A DNA stretch of 64,000 nucleotides from positions 62,001 to 126,000 of the forward strand of contig CAZUKP010000001.1 in assembly GCA_964620915.1 (NCBI GenBank), read 5' to 3'. A model generated the notes under the pieces. The model did not search any database. It was given only the letters and a program-made list of their open reading frames with translations, and was not told the origin of the DNA. The first letter of the stretch is position 1, and the number at the start of each line of letters is the position of its first letter. Origin of the DNA: Hyphomicrobium_A sp964620915. GTDB lineage: Bacteria > Pseudomonadota > Alphaproteobacteria > Rhizobiales > Hyphomicrobiaceae. Positions 63,288 to 64,000 of the stretch are shown one piece after another. The translations under genes were made by a program, and so were the position numbers.

Positions 63288-63734
63288 ATGGGCGTCAGCA
63301 TCAAAACGTCTCAAGGTAATGGGCGCTCGCGGCGGGTGCGCCGTCATTCGCCTATGAGCGAGATCAACGTGACTCCCATGGTGGACGTCATGCTTGTGCT
63401 GCTCATCATCTTCATGGTCGCTGCACCGCTGCTTCAGGTGGGCGTGCCGATCGAGTTGCCCGAAGCAAAAGGCAAACAGCTCGAATCGTCAGAAGAGCCG
63501 CTCGCCATAAGCGTCAAGGCAGACGGCAGCGTTTATATCGGCGAGACCCCAGTGCAACTCGATGAAATCGCCGTAAAATTGAAGGCGATTGCCAAGAACG
63601 GCTACGATGAGCGGATCTACGTGCGCGGCGACAAGGGAGTCGCGTACGGTATCGTCATGCGCGTCATGGGTCGCATCAGCGCGGGCGGCTTCAAGAAGCT
63701 TTCGTTCGTCACTGAAGCGGAGGAGGGAGGCTAG
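63288..63734 (+). CDS. tolR: TolR proton channel subunit
   Basis: 148 residues. EINVTPMVDVMLVLLIIFMVAAP holds the single membrane helix with the proton-carrying Asp in PMVDVML (shortened here). The periplasmic part ends ISAGGFKKLSFVTEAEEGG. ExbD/TolR family. Confidence 0.95.
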   Translation: MGVSIKTSQGNGRSRRVRRHSPMSEINVTPMVDVMLVLLIIFMVAAPLLQVGVPIELPEAKGKQLESSEEPLAISVKADGSVYIGETPVQLDEIAVKLKAIAKNGYDERIYVRGDKGVAYGIVMRVMGRISAGGFKKLSFVTEAEEGG

Positions 63735-63739
63735 GGGCG

Positions 63740-64000
63740 TGTACCTTGGGCTCTTCATCTCCGCACTCGCCCATGCAGCCATCTTGGGCTGGGCAGTCCT
63801 CTCGATCCACCGCACGCCGGAGCTTTTGCCCGAGGCGGTTGTGATCGAGGCATCGATCATTACGCCTTCCGAACTCACGCGCCTCAAGCAAGGCAGTCCC
63901 GATTCCAAAGAGTTGGAGGCCAAGGCGAAAGACGTCGAAAAACCAGAAATCTCCAAGAAGGAAGCCGAGAAGCCAAAGCCAGTAACGGCCCCGCCGCCGC
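63740..64000 (+). CDS. tolA: TolA, 5' part (cut by window end)
   Basis: 87 residues from GTG 63740, directly after tolR (6-base gap, GGGG upstream). One N-terminal helix (YLGLFISALAHAAILGWAVL) with the Ser-His type pattern (SALAHA) that contacts TolQR, then a Lys/Glu/Pro-rich periplasmic arm (KAKDVEKPEISKKEAEKPKP). Called from context and composition. Confidence 0.85.

Overview
The window is about 60% GC, tightly packed, and reads as a chromosomal segment of an alphaproteobacterium. The order Hyphomicrobiales (Rhizobiales) is likely and Hyphomicrobiaceae is a guess. The grounds are the nadABC operon with a NadQ/NrtR-type regulator, a TIGR02301-type protein, a coiled-coil gene-zapA-6S RNA-5-FCL block, and the scattered yebC-ruvC-ruvA ... 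ruvB-ybgC ... tolQ-tolR-tolA series. No rRNA, tRNA, CRISPR array, transposase or integrase was recognised.

Layout. 0-4 kb: M20 peptidase (cut by the left edge) divergent from pyruvate phosphate dikinase. 4-11 kb: a leftward block of ygfZ, tag, an HD hydrolase, the NAD regulator, nadA, nadB, nadC and a small membrane protein, with two palindromic operators before nadA. 11-23 kb: housekeeping and envelope genes (dihydroorotase, L,D-transpeptidase, LysE exporter, SRAP protein, FAD oxidase, threonylcarbamoyl-AMP synthase, SDR, acetylpolyamine/histone deacetylase-type enzyme, xseB). 23-33 kb: dxs, a repeat-rich lipoprotein, two RNA methyltransferases, a SIRT5-like sirtuin, gap, zapA, a 6S RNA, 5-formyltetrahydrofolate cyclo-ligase, ymdB and yebC.

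33.7-38.6 kb is an accessory stretch between yebC and ruvC. It holds an HlyC-like acyltransferase that lacks the usual catalytic histidine, dodecin, a cytochrome c, a small membrane protein, a partly AT-rich methyltransferase and an alpha/beta hydrolase. 39.7-54.6 kb is a second accessory stretch that separates ruvA from ruvB. It holds a small membrane protein, an S41 protease, a roughly 3060-residue RTX exoprotein and its type I secretion ABC transporter and adaptor. A third stretch (56.5-62.4 kb) separates ybgC from tolQ and carries an HU-like protein, a secreted protein with a VHL beta-domain-like module, a sterol-desaturase-family enzyme, two small secreted proteins and an OmpR/EnvZ-type two-component system. 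The window ends inside tolA.

Functional links. The nad genes and their regulator form a self-contained NAD module. The RTX exoprotein, ABC protein and HlyD adaptor form a secretion unit that lacks only an outer-membrane TolC partner. The HlyC-like gene 7 kb upstream could modify an RTX substrate, but its active site looks altered. The 6S RNA appears to have a recognisable sigma-70-like promoter whose spacer is an 18-bp perfect palindrome, which suggests a dedicated repressor. All function assignments are from reading the sequence; no database search was run.
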